Source of the DNA: XYA12-FULL-58-9 sp001798605
Lineage (GTDB): Bacteria > Myxococcota > XYA12-FULL-58-9
DNA: 34,120 nucleotides
Assembly: GCA_036736205.1 (NCBI GenBank)
Contig: DAINMX010000048.1
Location: forward strand, 1 to 34,120
Reading direction: 5' to 3'
The first letter of the stretch is position 1; each line of letters begins with the position of its first letter. The translations under genes and the position numbers were made by a program. Of the stretch, positions 26,407-34,120 are shown piece by piece. A model generated the notes under the pieces. That model was not told the DNA's origin, did not search any database, and worked only from the letters and a program-made list of their open reading frames with translations.

Positions 26407-27087
26407 GTGGCGACAGTTCTAGTCATCGAAGACGACAAAGCCTTGGCAATTGGGATTGACCTCAACCTCACGGCCGAGGGTTTCCACGTCGTGGTGACAA
26501 CAAACGGCGCAGCGGGTCTGCGCGCGGCCATCGACCGGAATCCAGACATCGTCCTTTTGGATTTGCGCCTTCCTGACGCCGATGGTCTGGACCTGCTCGC
26601 CCAGCTGCGCGAGCGCGGCAAGCAAATGCCGGTCATCATCGTATCCGCCCGCGGTGAATTAGAAGACAAAATCACCGGTCTCGAGGTTGGGGCCGACGAC
26701 TACATCACCAAGCCGTTCAGTCTCAAAGAGATGGTGGCCCGCATCAACGCCGCCCTGCGCCGCGCGGGTTTGACCCGCGAAGAGAAACACATCTTGCACG
26801 TCGGTGACATCGATATCGACACACAAGAGCGGCGGGTCACCCGCGCTGGCGTTGAAGTCCGCCTCACCTCCCGGGAGCTCGACTTGCTCGTTTATCTCGC
26901 CGAGCGCGCCGGTCGACCCCACACCCGTGAGAACCTACTGGCCGCAGTATGGGGTTACGACTACGACGGAACCGCGCGAACTGTGGACAATTTTGTCCGC
27001 AATCTCCGCGTCAAGCTCGAGAACGACCCTGCACGACCGCGGCATTTGGTGACCGTACACGGAACCGGCTACCAGATTGAACCATGA
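26407..27087 (+). CDS. OmpR-family response regulator
   Basis: The product has 226 residues from GTG 26407, with GAGG 5 bases upstream and 7 bases after the histidine kinase stop. The receiver domain is at 1-115: acidic pair in IEDD (8-10), phospho-acceptor D52 (LLDLRLP), S80 in the switch position and K102 (TKPF). The winged-helix DNA-binding domain is at ~130-226 (LTSRELDLLVYLAER, NLLAAVWGY, RTVDNFVRNLRVKLE, VTVHGTGYQIEP). It would bind promoter DNA as a dimer when phosphorylated. Its targets are not shown by the window; the adjacent PlsC gene 74 bases downstream is one candidate. Confidence 0.97.
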   Translation: MATVLVIEDDKALAIGIDLNLTAEGFHVVVTTNGAAGLRAAIDRNPDIVLLDLRLPDADGLDLLAQLRERGKQMPVIIVSARGELEDKITGLEVGADDYITKPFSLKEMVARINAALRRAGLTREEKHILHVGDIDIDTQERRVTRAGVEVRLTSRELDLLVYLAERAGRPHTRENLLAAVWGYDYDGTARTVDNFVRNLRVKLENDPARPRHLVTVHGTGYQIEP

Positions 27088-27161
27088 CCGAATCGGCGAG
27101 CCTGGCCAACGACTGTCCGGGCATGACATATTGATGGCACACCTGTGCCAATGGCAACGCA

Positions 27162-27959
27162 ATGAGGAGCACTGAGTTGGCGGATCCTAACCCAGAACGA
27201 GGAGGCACCTCCAATCCCACTCCCCTATGGCACTGGCTGTACCTGCCGTGGGTTTGGTTGGTTTTCCTTCCTCTCATGCTGGTGCTGACCCTGTTTTGGA
27301 CGAGCGCCGCTTGGTTCCTTGGCCACTTCCATGCCGATTGGGCATATGGCTGCGCCAAGCCCTGGGCGCGCATGTTGTGCTTATCCAACTTCACCTGGGT
27401 GCGACTGCGTGGCAAAGAAAACATTCAGCCAGGGCGCGCGTATGTCGTCATGGCCAATCACTCGAGCCACTTCGACATTCTCGCTGTGGCCGCCCGACAT
27501 CCGGTGCCCCATCGTTGGGTCATGAAAGAGGAACTGCGCAGGGTTCCGTTCCTCGGTGCCGCCTGCGTCAAGGCCGGTTGCGTATTCATCAACCGCAAGA
27601 ATAGAACCGACGCCATCAACTCATTGATGTCTGAGTCCACCAGCGCCCTACTCGAGAGGGGTGTGTCCTTGTTCATCTTCCCCGAGGGCACACGTTCGTC
27701 GGATGGCCGTTTGCAGGAGCTGAAGAAGGGCGGCTTCATGGTGGCACTGGGTTTGGGCTTGCCGATCTTGCCGATGACGATCACCGGCTCCAACCGCATC
27801 CTGCCGCCACACGGGCTCCACATCGCCCCCGGCGTGATCACCATGACCGTTCACCGGGCGATTGAAAGTGGCGACTATGGGATCGAAAAGCGCGAAGAGC
27901 TCATGGACGCGGTGCGCCAGGCCATCTCATCGGGCCTTCCTGGGGATGGGCAAAGCTGA
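27162..27959 (+). CDS. plsC: 1-acyl-glycerol-3-phosphate acyltransferase (PlsC family)
   Basis: The product has 265 residues from ATG 27162; TTG 27177 is better placed after an AGGAG and may be the true start. A membrane helix lies at ~25-50. The catalytic NHSSHFD motif has H100 and D105, and FPEGTRS is at 173-179. GKENI and FINRKN match further family blocks. It transfers an acyl group to lysophosphatidic acid to make phosphatidic acid at the inner membrane, though relatives acylate other lipids. The ~20 residues at the N-terminus are Pro/Asn-rich. It follows the two-component system by 74 bases on the same strand. Confidence 0.93.
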   Translation: MRSTELADPNPERGGTSNPTPLWHWLYLPWVWLVFLPLMLVLTLFWTSAAWFLGHFHADWAYGCAKPWARMLCLSNFTWVRLRGKENIQPGRAYVVMANHSSHFDILAVAARHPVPHRWVMKEELRRVPFLGAACVKAGCVFINRKNRTDAINSLMSESTSALLERGVSLFIFPEGTRSSDGRLQELKKGGFMVALGLGLPILPMTITGSNRILPPHGLHIAPGVITMTVHRAIESGDYGIEKREELMDAVRQAISSGLPGDGQS

Positions 27960-28023
27960 CCGCACAGCGTTGTACAGAGCCACAGCGCAACCGAAGTAGG
28001 ACTTCCGCCGACGGGTGGAGACC

Positions 28024-29067
28024 TCATCCATTGCATTGAGCTGTGGTCGACGAGATCGTCATGCACGAGTTTGGGCAGAGCTGGATATTGTACCAATCGC
28101 CCCCGGCGCAGATCTGCAGCATGTCTTCGTGGCACCTTTGATCTTCATCATCACAGACGGCACCCATACAGTCCGCCGTGGTCGCAGAGGTGTTCATGCA
28201 GCCATCGCTGCCGCAGTCGAAAATCTCCAACCAAATGTTGCCTGCGCACATCTGCAACGCCGTACCAGAGCACCGCGCCCGCTGATTGGTGCAGGGGAGA
28301 ACCTGGCATTCGGCGCTCGTGTTGGAAAGCTCGACGCAGGTCATTGTGCCGCACAACTGCGCGGCGGCCCATTCCCCGCCGGGACACGTTTGCACAGTAT
28401 TGTTGTGGCAGCGTTTGTGCCCGACAGAACAGCTCAGAACATCCTGACATTCGGCGGTGGTCATCGAGGTCTCCACACAGGTCAACCCAAAACATAGATT
28501 CGCGTCGACCCAGTTCCCCGCTTCACACACTTGCAGAGTATTCTCCACACACCTGCGGTTGTACTCAGTGCACGTGGTGAGGAGCTGACACTCGGCGGTC
28601 GTCGTCGACGTATCGACACAGGTCAGGGTGCCACAGCTGTTTGCGGTTTGCCATGCACCACCGGTGCAAGTCTGCACCGCGTTGGCGCTGCACCGTTGAT
28701 TGCCCTCCACGCATCTGACTTGGCAATTGGCAGTCGTCTGCGAGGTTGGCACACAGGTCAGGGCACCACAGGACTGGGTGTCGCTCCATAGATTTGCGGC
28801 ACACGTCTGGACAACGTTGGCAGCGCAGCGTTGGTCACCTGCCGCACAGCCACCGGTGCACCGACGGGTGATTGGATCGCAGCTACCGGTGCACACCTCA
28901 TAGTCAATCCAATCACCGTCTGAGCACACCATCCGAATGTCTTCGTTACAACGAAACTGCCCTTCGAGGGAGAGCGGGCAGGGTTCGACCGTTGTTTTGA
29001 CGGCCCCATCTTCGCTGCCACAGGCAACGACAAGCCCACAGCCAGCCACGAGAGCAAACAGTCTCAT
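28024..29067 (-). CDS. Cys-rich repeat lipoprotein, paralogue A
   Basis: The product has 347 residues. The signal ends in GLVVAC (Cys16, followed by Gly). The mature protein is one divergent and six clear repeats of ~42-47 residues, with the pattern C-x4-QRC, N-x-VQTC, G-x-W, CG-x-LTCV and TSxTTAxC. There are six cysteines in each clear unit. Each unit has a Trp in the middle. The repeat type differs from that of the protein at 17872 but is the same as that of the gene at 29097, so the two genes are tandem paralogues, 29 bases apart. The role is unknown; a disulfide-rich surface protein is the likely form. It is convergent with the PlsC gene. Confidence 0.9.
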   Translation of the reverse strand: MRLFALVAGCGLVVACGSEDGAVKTTVEPCPLSLEGQFRCNEDIRMVCSDGDWIDYEVCTGSCDPITRRCTGGCAAGDQRCAANVVQTCAANLWSDTQSCGALTCVPTSQTTANCQVRCVEGNQRCSANAVQTCTGGAWQTANSCGTLTCVDTSTTTAECQLLTTCTEYNRRCVENTLQVCEAGNWVDANLCFGLTCVETSMTTAECQDVLSCSVGHKRCHNNTVQTCPGGEWAAAQLCGTMTCVELSNTSAECQVLPCTNQRARCSGTALQMCAGNIWLEIFDCGSDGCMNTSATTADCMGAVCDDEDQRCHEDMLQICAGGDWYNIQLCPNSCMTISSTTAQCNG

Positions 29068-29096
29068 ACGCCGTTCGTGGTGCCCATGGAATCAAC

Positions 29097-30578
29097 TCAC
29101 AGGCCGCAAGTGCCCGCACCCTCCGTCGTGGAACAAGCGAGAGGCGACTGACATTGGATAGGAATGTAGTCCACACCCGCGGTGCAGGGATCTCCCGCAT
29201 CCGTATTCCAGCAGGAACCGCTCGAGCAGGTTCCTCCACCCCATTCTTCCCAACTGCAATCGGCGATCACTGACTGGTAGAATGATCCTTCCATGGAATC
29301 ACAGCCAACAATCATGTCTGTAAACGAATTGCAGACAAAATTGAACGCATCGGGATTGCAAGCCGAGGCCATGACACAACCATCTTCCAGGTGACACCCC
29401 ATGTTGGCAGAGGGTCCAGCCGCAGTTCCGCACGTTTGGTGCCATTCGTTTTCGCCGCCATCGGTCAGGCTGCACGGTGTCCCCAAGGGCACGACACAAT
29501 CGACAGCTCCGCCGGCAAATCTCCAACACCAACCTGCATAGGTGGCTTCACCGATCACAAAGGCACCGCAATCGTAGGTACCCGTTTCCGTGGTGCCATT
29601 GCAGCCAACGATCTCTGTGCCGCTACACACGGAGTATTCGCCGGAAGCTTGGGTGCAAGACGTGCTGACGCTGACACACGAAGCGGTGTTGCCCGATTCG
29701 GTGCACGTCTGCGTCCCACAGGACTGGGTCGTTGTCCATTCGCCACTCGTACAGGTTTGCACGGCGTTGTCGACACACTGCTTGTAACCGTTGGTGCAGG
29801 TCGGGGTATCACAATACGCCGTGCTGCCGAGGTCGACGCAGACGTTGGGGCAGATCTGGGTTACCGCATAGGTGGTGCCGTTGCAGGTCTCAACCGCTCC
29901 ATTGTTGCATTGTTGGTCACCGAGGGTGCACGTAGTTTGACACGTGGCGGAAGTTGACGACATGGTGACACATGTCTGCGCGCCGCACGCCATCACATCG
30001 ATCCAACCGCCGCCGCTGCAGGTCTGCAGGGTGTTAACGTTGCAACGGGTATTGCCGGTGGTGCAGGCCACGGTTTGACACGCTGCCGTCGCGCCGGTCT
30101 CCACACAGGTCTGACCACCGCAGGGGGTGGAGTTGAGCCAACCGGCAGCGGAGCAAGTTTGTACGGTATTGTTTGCGCATTGCTGCTCGCCAATGGTGCA
30201 GCTCGCCTGACATGACGCGGTAATGCCAGCCTGAACGCACGTCAAAGCACCACAGGCCGTGGCTGTGGCCCAGGTGCCGCCGGGGCCGCAAACCTCAACC
30301 GAGTTGGTGGTGCCGTTGCATCGCTGGGTACCAGCGGTGCAACCGACCGCACCCTCACAGCTCAAGGTGACGCTGTTGCAAGTGCCCGGCAGACAATTCT
30401 CTTCGGATTTCCATTTCCCGTTTTCGCACTGTTGTAGAGAAGCACCAGCGCAACGGAATAGCCCCTCGTCAGACAAGGCACAGGGGGATGGTGGCGCAAC
30501 ATAGGGGACGGGTGTTGGATCGTCATTTCCACAGGCGGACATGAACACAGCAATCAACACGGAGGCAATTATTCTCAT
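29097..30578 (-). CDS. Cys-rich repeat lipoprotein, paralogue B, with extra C-terminal domain
   Basis: The ATG at 30578 has AAGGAG 8 bases upstream, so the 64 codons open upstream were dropped. The product has 493 residues. The signal ends in VFMSAC (Cys16). Six repeats with the pattern QxC, VQTC, W, CGxQTCV and TAxC follow, matching paralogue A. From about residue 308 a different Cys- and Trp-rich domain begins (AGWCWRFAGG, HQTCGTAAGP, CNPDAFNFVC, CSWEEWGGG) and runs to the end. It is unrecognised and absent from paralogue A. The gene is the first of the probable pair B-A and is divergent from the PlsC-hydrolase gene. Confidence 0.9.
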   Translation of the reverse strand: MRIIASVLIAVFMSACGNDDPTPVPYVAPPSPCALSDEGLFRCAGASLQQCENGKWKSEENCLPGTCNSVTLSCEGAVGCTAGTQRCNGTTNSVEVCGPGGTWATATACGALTCVQAGITASCQASCTIGEQQCANNTVQTCSAAGWLNSTPCGGQTCVETGATAACQTVACTTGNTRCNVNTLQTCSGGGWIDVMACGAQTCVTMSSTSATCQTTCTLGDQQCNNGAVETCNGTTYAVTQICPNVCVDLGSTAYCDTPTCTNGYKQCVDNAVQTCTSGEWTTTQSCGTQTCTESGNTASCVSVSTSCTQASGEYSVCSGTEIVGCNGTTETGTYDCGAFVIGEATYAGWCWRFAGGAVDCVVPLGTPCSLTDGGENEWHQTCGTAAGPSANMGCHLEDGCVMASACNPDAFNFVCNSFTDMIVGCDSMEGSFYQSVIADCSWEEWGGGTCSSGSCWNTDAGDPCTAGVDYIPIQCQSPLACSTTEGAGTCGL

Positions 30579-30787
30579 GTATCTCTCCTTGGGGTCCCGC
30601 GTGCTCGAAAGACAACAGGACGCGAAACGTGCGCGACCTATACACCCCTCGCGTGCCGTTGAGAACCAAAATACGGAATGCCGCCTGAATTCGGATTGCC
30701 TCCCGGGACCGGCGTTTTTGTCTTGATCGGCGGTGGGCTTGAGGCCAAGATGACGCATCGCGTAATCCATTGATCGAGAGGGACACC

Positions 30788-32311
30788 ATGAACCGTGAGA
30801 AGATCGCTTTTGCTGCCATGAAGCCGTTGGACATGGCGGTGGGTGCTGCAGTCGCCGCCATCAAGGCCACCGGCACACTCGATGCGGTGAGCGAATCGTT
30901 CTACAACGTGGCGCGCACAGCGATGAAGAGCCTCTACGAAAAGCAGAACGATCTCACGGCCGAGGGGCTCGACAATGTCCCCTCCGAAGGTGGGGTGGTG
31001 TTCACTCCGAATCACCAGAGCTGGAACGACGTCCAGGTGCTCGGTGCCACCGCGCCCCGACGGGTTCGCTTCCTCGCCAAGAGCGAGTTCGAGACCTGGC
31101 CGATTCTCCGACACCTGATCGCTTTGACCGACTCGCCGTTTATCCGCCGCGGCGGAGACGTCGCCGGCATGGCCCAAGCGGTGGCCTGGCTGCAGGATGG
31201 CAAACCCTTGGTCATCTTCCCCGAGGGAACTATCCCCGGCGAGGAAGACATCATGCGCCACGAGGTCGAGCCTGACACCGGGTTGTTGCGTGGCCACACC
31301 GGTGCCGTTCGCCTCGCCATCGCTGCCGGTGTTCCAATCATTCCCGTCGGTATCTCGGGCACCGGCGCATCGTTCCCGCCCGAGGTCTACCCGCGCCTCG
31401 AGATCTTGGAGGGGCCCAAGCCAGTTCCGGTGACCGTTCGCTACGGCGAGCCCATCCACTACGACAGCCATCACGGCAAGAAGCTGAGCCGTGACGAGCT
31501 CCACGCGCTCACCCATGAGTTGATGTTGCGCATCTCCGGGCTCATCGATCACGACCGCAATTACATTCCGATTCAGGTTCCCATCCCGCCCCTCGAGAAA
31601 CACGCGAAGATCGGCGTTCTGCTGTTGCACGGTTTCACCTCGAGCGTGCGTACCGTGGATGGTCTGTTGCCCCACCTCAAGAAGGCAGGCATGCCCTTCC
31701 GGATGCCGGTGCTTCGCGGCCACGGCACCCACTTCACCGACCTCGAAGGGGTCACTTCCCAAGACTGGTATGACGACGCCGAAGCGGCCTTCCTCGACCT
31801 CGCACAAGAGGTCGACCGCGTCGTCATCGTGGGTCTGTCGATGGGCGGATTGGTTGCCATCAACCTCGGCATTCGCCACCCCGACAAGATCGCCGGCATC
31901 GTCACCTGGGCCGCAGCCATGCGTTTCCGCGACCCATTGGCCCCCGTCGCGCCAATGCTCTCCAAGGTCATCAAGACCTGGCCCTCGCCCGATGCCTTCA
32001 ACGACAAGAGCCTGGCCGGTACGTCAGAGAACTATCCCAGGTTCATGACCAAGGCTTTCGGTTCCCTGCTCGCCTACGGCAAAGAAGCAGAAGCCCGTCT
32101 CGACCAGCTCACCGTTCCTATCTGTGTGATGCAATCAAAGAAGGACCAAGTCGTCGATCCGATAGCGGCGAACATTATATATCGAGATGTCAGTGCGACT
32201 CACCGCGAGATCCATTGGTTTAAGAAATCAGGCCACGAAATGGGCCAAGACATGGAGCGAGATGATCTCTTTGCCGAAACCATGAAATTCATCGGCAAAC
32301 TGAAGAAATAG
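30788..32311 (+). CDS. PlsC-type acyltransferase fused to alpha/beta hydrolase
   Basis: The ATG at 30788 has GAGAGGGA 5 bases upstream. The product has 507 residues. Residues ~55-225 are an acyltransferase domain with NHQSWND (H76, D81) and FPEGT (144-148). Residues ~272-507 are an alpha/beta hydrolase resembling monoacylglycerol lipase or carboxylesterase Est30: LLLHGFTSS oxyanion loop (278-286), RGHGTH, nucleophile S351 in GLSMGG, acid D453 or D457 and His483 (SGHEMG). Both catalytic sets look intact. It may both remove and add acyl chains in lipid remodelling, or recycle a shared lipid; this is inference. There is no signal peptide. It is divergent from the Cys-repeat pair across 209 bases with no recognised promoter. 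Confidence 0.93.
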   Translation: MNREKIAFAAMKPLDMAVGAAVAAIKATGTLDAVSESFYNVARTAMKSLYEKQNDLTAEGLDNVPSEGGVVFTPNHQSWNDVQVLGATAPRRVRFLAKSEFETWPILRHLIALTDSPFIRRGGDVAGMAQAVAWLQDGKPLVIFPEGTIPGEEDIMRHEVEPDTGLLRGHTGAVRLAIAAGVPIIPVGISGTGASFPPEVYPRLEILEGPKPVPVTVRYGEPIHYDSHHGKKLSRDELHALTHELMLRISGLIDHDRNYIPIQVPIPPLEKHAKIGVLLLHGFTSSVRTVDGLLPHLKKAGMPFRMPVLRGHGTHFTDLEGVTSQDWYDDAEAAFLDLAQEVDRVVIVGLSMGGLVAINLGIRHPDKIAGIVTWAAAMRFRDPLAPVAPMLSKVIKTWPSPDAFNDKSLAGTSENYPRFMTKAFGSLLAYGKEAEARLDQLTVPICVMQSKKDQVVDPIAANIIYRDVSATHREIHWFKKSGHEMGQDMERDDLFAETMKFIGKLKK

Positions 32312-32380
32312 GCGGAATTTTTTTCTGGAGCGTTGCCCAAGAGCTTCCCACAAATGCGCGAGCGGTGACGACAAGAGAAG

Positions 32381-32956
32381 CTATGTGTGCCCTCTTGCTG
32401 CAGCTCTTCCCAGATCCTCGGCCAAGGCCTGGCGTTGAAATTCTGAGAGCTCCGTCTCTGCTCGCACGCCCTCGACATCCACCCCTGCAGCAACGGGAAC
32501 ACAGCCCTTGGTGTCGAGCTTGAGAAACTGCACCGACGACAGTCGATCTTCGCCCTTCTGCCGGGGGTCGAAAGTCGCGTAGACCTTTTTGCCATCCTCA
32601 AGCCTGAGGTAGATGTTCTCGGGCAGGTCCAGCCACTGTTTGAGTTTCACGTCGCGCACTTCTTTGTCATCGATCTCAATGAGCAACGTGCAACCTAGCT
32701 GGCCCTCATCTCCGAGAAGCTCATTGTAGGTATCGAGCTCATGTTGGATCTCCGATTCCTTGACCAAGCGCTCGACCCGGACCATCTCCTGCACTTGGTA
32801 ACGGACAGTATCGCGATTTTCGAAAAGGATCGTGATGTCATCGCCGAGATGTATTCGCCGGGGCTCTTTGGCCGCGAGCGCCGCTTTGCGAATGCTGTCC
32901 CGTCGTTCTTCGTACGTCACATAGTCGAGGATCTCCGCCCGTTCTACGCGTTTCAT
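32381..32956 (-). CDS. DUF3501 family protein
   Basis: The product has 191 residues. The ATG at 32956 has AGGGGAG 8 bases upstream and begins one base after the stop of the upstream Fe-S gene, so the frame upstream of it is not used. The sequence matches the DUF3501 pattern: MKRVERAEILDY start, IHLGDDITILFENRDT, QIQEM-like VQEMVRVERLV, IQHELDTYNELL, then TLLIEIDD and LRLEDGKKVYATFDP. The biochemical role is unknown. Genes of this family commonly sit with rubrerythrin and GlpC-like Fe-S/CCG proteins, and the same partner is found here, which points to redox or iron-linked metabolism. The last ~15 residues are Ala/Arg-rich. Confidence 0.9.
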   Translation of the reverse strand: MKRVERAEILDYVTYEERRDSIRKAALAAKEPRRIHLGDDITILFENRDTVRYQVQEMVRVERLVKESEIQHELDTYNELLGDEGQLGCTLLIEIDDKEVRDVKLKQWLDLPENIYLRLEDGKKVYATFDPRQKGEDRLSSVQFLKLDTKGCVPVAAGVDVEGVRAETELSEFQRQALAEDLGRAAARGHT

Positions 32957-32957
32957 G

Positions 32958-34120
32958 TCACTTCTCCCCTTCCATCTCTTCGGCTGCGACCGCCGCTGTT
33001 GGCGCTGCCTGGATCTTCTGTGGGAAACCCTCAAGGCGGTAGGCACGCGCCAGTATTGTCATCGGGTGCAGCGGCTTGTTGCCGGCGTGTTGCTCGAATT
33101 GCACAGCCGCAAGGGGACAATCGCTCGACCACACCTCGGCACCGACCGCTTTCATGCCACTGAAGGCCTTTTCACCGAGGCGTTTCGAGGGCTCGAACCC
33201 ATCGACGGTCATGGCATAGGTTCCATTGTGGCCGCAACACTCCATCACTGGCTTGGGCTTCACTCCGGGGATCTTGCGCAAGAGGTCTCGGCCCTTGAAA
33301 CCGACCCCCTGGGCGCGCAAATGACAGGGAGCATGGTAGGCAACCGTTTCCCCTGGGGACGAGAGGAATCCTGTATTGAAGCGCTCTTCCTCGCGAATTG
33401 ACCAGAGGTATTCACTCGCATCCATCGTCGCAGCGGCGAGTTTTCTAGCGCGTTCGCGGTCTTCCCCATGCAAGAGTTCCAAGTATTCTCGTCGCATCAT
33501 CATTGAACAGGTCGGATTGATGACGACGACCTTGGCACCGCATTCAACGAAGGGCATCAATCGATCGAGATTGTGTTTGGCTTGGCGGCGCAGGCTTTCC
33601 AGATCGCCGTGCTCCCATGCAGGCATGCCGCAGCATACGAGCCCACTGGCGCAACGGGCGTCGACGCCGTTCTTGCTCAAGACCTCCAGGGTGTCGCGAC
33701 CGAGCTCGGGGTTGTTGTGCTCGACAAAACATGTTTGAAACAACACCACTTCGCCACCGGGTTCGTCACGGATGTAGCCATTTTTTTTGGCCCATGATTC
33801 AAACGACTGCGCGGCAAAGCTGGGCAGCAGTTTCTCTCGATGAATGCCCAAGAGTTTTTCCATCATCCAACGATGCGGAGCGAAGTGATTCATGACATTG
33901 GCGATGCCCAATGAGGCGCGTCCCATCTTCCCGAGCAGATCGGGGTTGCCGAGAAGCTTGCGCCTTAGAGTCGGTCCACCGCGTTCCTTGGCAACCACAG
34001 CCTGATGGCGATGAACGAGTTTGGGAAAATCAAGCTGGTATGCATGCCCGTCGCGCGGCGTGTAGGGGCATTGGACCTCGCAAAGTTTGCACTGGAAGCA
34101 AGCGTCGAACAGCCGTTCTT
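32958..34120 (-). CDS. Fe-S / CCG-domain (GlpC/HdrB-like) protein, N-terminus outside window
   Basis: The frame is open from the right edge (34120) to the stop at 32958, at least 387 residues. The likely short start at GTG 33998 is not real: upstream in the same frame lies CFQCKLCEVQCPYTP, a [4Fe-4S] ferredoxin motif (C-x2-C-x2-C-x3-C-P). After this come two CCG-type cysteine domains, one with CASGLVCCGMPAWEHGD and one with APCHLRAQG and VMECCGHNGTYAM. This is the build of GlpC, HdrB and GlcF-type electron-transfer subunits. The C-terminus is a Pro/Ala/Glu-rich tail. It directly precedes the DUF3501 gene in an operon (one base between stop and start). The electron donor and acceptor are not known; a rubrerythrin gene may lie beyond the edge. 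Confidence 0.93.
   Translation of the reverse strand, partial: ERLFDACFQCKLCEVQCPYTPRDGHAYQLDFPKLVHRHQAVVAKERGGPTLRRKLLGNPDLLGKMGRASLGIANVMNHFAPHRWMMEKLLGIHREKLLPSFAAQSFESWAKKNGYIRDEPGGEVVLFQTCFVEHNNPELGRDTLEVLSKNGVDARCASGLVCCGMPAWEHGDLESLRRQAKHNLDRLMPFVECGAKVVVINPTCSMMMRREYLELLHGEDRERARKLAAATMDASEYLWSIREEERFNTGFLSSPGETVAYHAPCHLRAQGVGFKGRDLLRKIPGVKPKPVMECCGHNGTYAMTVDGFEPSKRLGEKAFSGMKAVGAEVWSSDCPLAAVQFEQHAGNKPLHPMTILARAYRLEGFPQKIQAAPTAAVAAEEMEGEK

Noticed and set aside
27993..28005. GAAGT-AGG-ACTTC hairpin between convergent genes
   Set aside because: The stem is only 5 bp and no T-run follows, so it is not supported as a terminator.
30638..31879. A 413-codon minus-strand frame opposite the acyltransferase-hydrolase gene
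   Set aside because: It overlaps a gene with two intact catalytic domains and has no ribosome binding site.

Overview
The window looks like chromosomal DNA of a GC-rich Gram-negative bacterium of the Myxococcota / former Deltaproteobacteria type. The indications are a Hanks-type Ser/Thr kinase fused to receiver-like and PilZ domains, a TonB-dependent receptor carrying its own TonB C-terminal domain, many outer-envelope lipoproteins, Cys-rich repeat and collagen-like surface proteins, and a CCG/Fe-S plus DUF3501 gene pair. This placement is inferred from gene content; no rRNA or ribosomal protein gene is present. I found no tRNA, rRNA, CRISPR array, insertion sequence or phage gene, and no gap above 300 bases without a gene.

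Layout. Bases 1-3929 (minus) hold one uninterrupted reading frame of at least 1309 codons that leaves the window at base 1. It is a giant helical-repeat protein with faint annexin-like repeats, then a Gly/Ala-rich hydrophobic region and a low-complexity Thr/Gly/Asn tail. It is divergent from 4197-10709 (plus), which encodes an orphan ParA-type ATPase, an exported M3-peptidase-like protein with a damaged active site (HAAGH), a TonB-domain/receptor fusion and a translationally coupled lipoprotein. On the minus strand, 13733-10744 encodes a YkgJ-type Cys-cluster protein followed by an EF-hand plus VWA protein. From 13975 (plus) come a kinase-receiver-receiver-PilZ protein, a small zinc-ribbon protein, a YjbQ family protein, a small lipoprotein and a nine-repeat Cys-rich lipoprotein.

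At 20253-19348 (minus) is an adenosine deaminase-like enzyme. From 20427 (plus) come a homocysteine methyltransferase/MetF fusion of the YitJ type, a lipoprotein with a TolB/CsgG-like C-terminal domain, a lipoprotein ending in collagen-like repeats, a two-component system (histidine kinase with almost no extracytoplasmic part, and an OmpR-type regulator) and a PlsC acyltransferase. Two tandem paralogous Cys-rich repeat lipoproteins lie on the minus strand at 30578-28024. They are divergent from a PlsC-alpha/beta-hydrolase fusion (30788-32311). The right end (minus) carries DUF3501 and, upstream of it, an Fe-S/CCG-domain protein whose N-terminus lies beyond base 34120.

Themes. Much of the window is envelope biology: at least six clear lipoproteins, a receptor/lipoprotein pair and three Cys-repeat proteins. 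The rest is signalling and lipid or one-carbon metabolism. The least explained parts are the giant left-edge protein, the pseudo-peptidase beside ParA, the four-module kinase and the Cys-repeat family.
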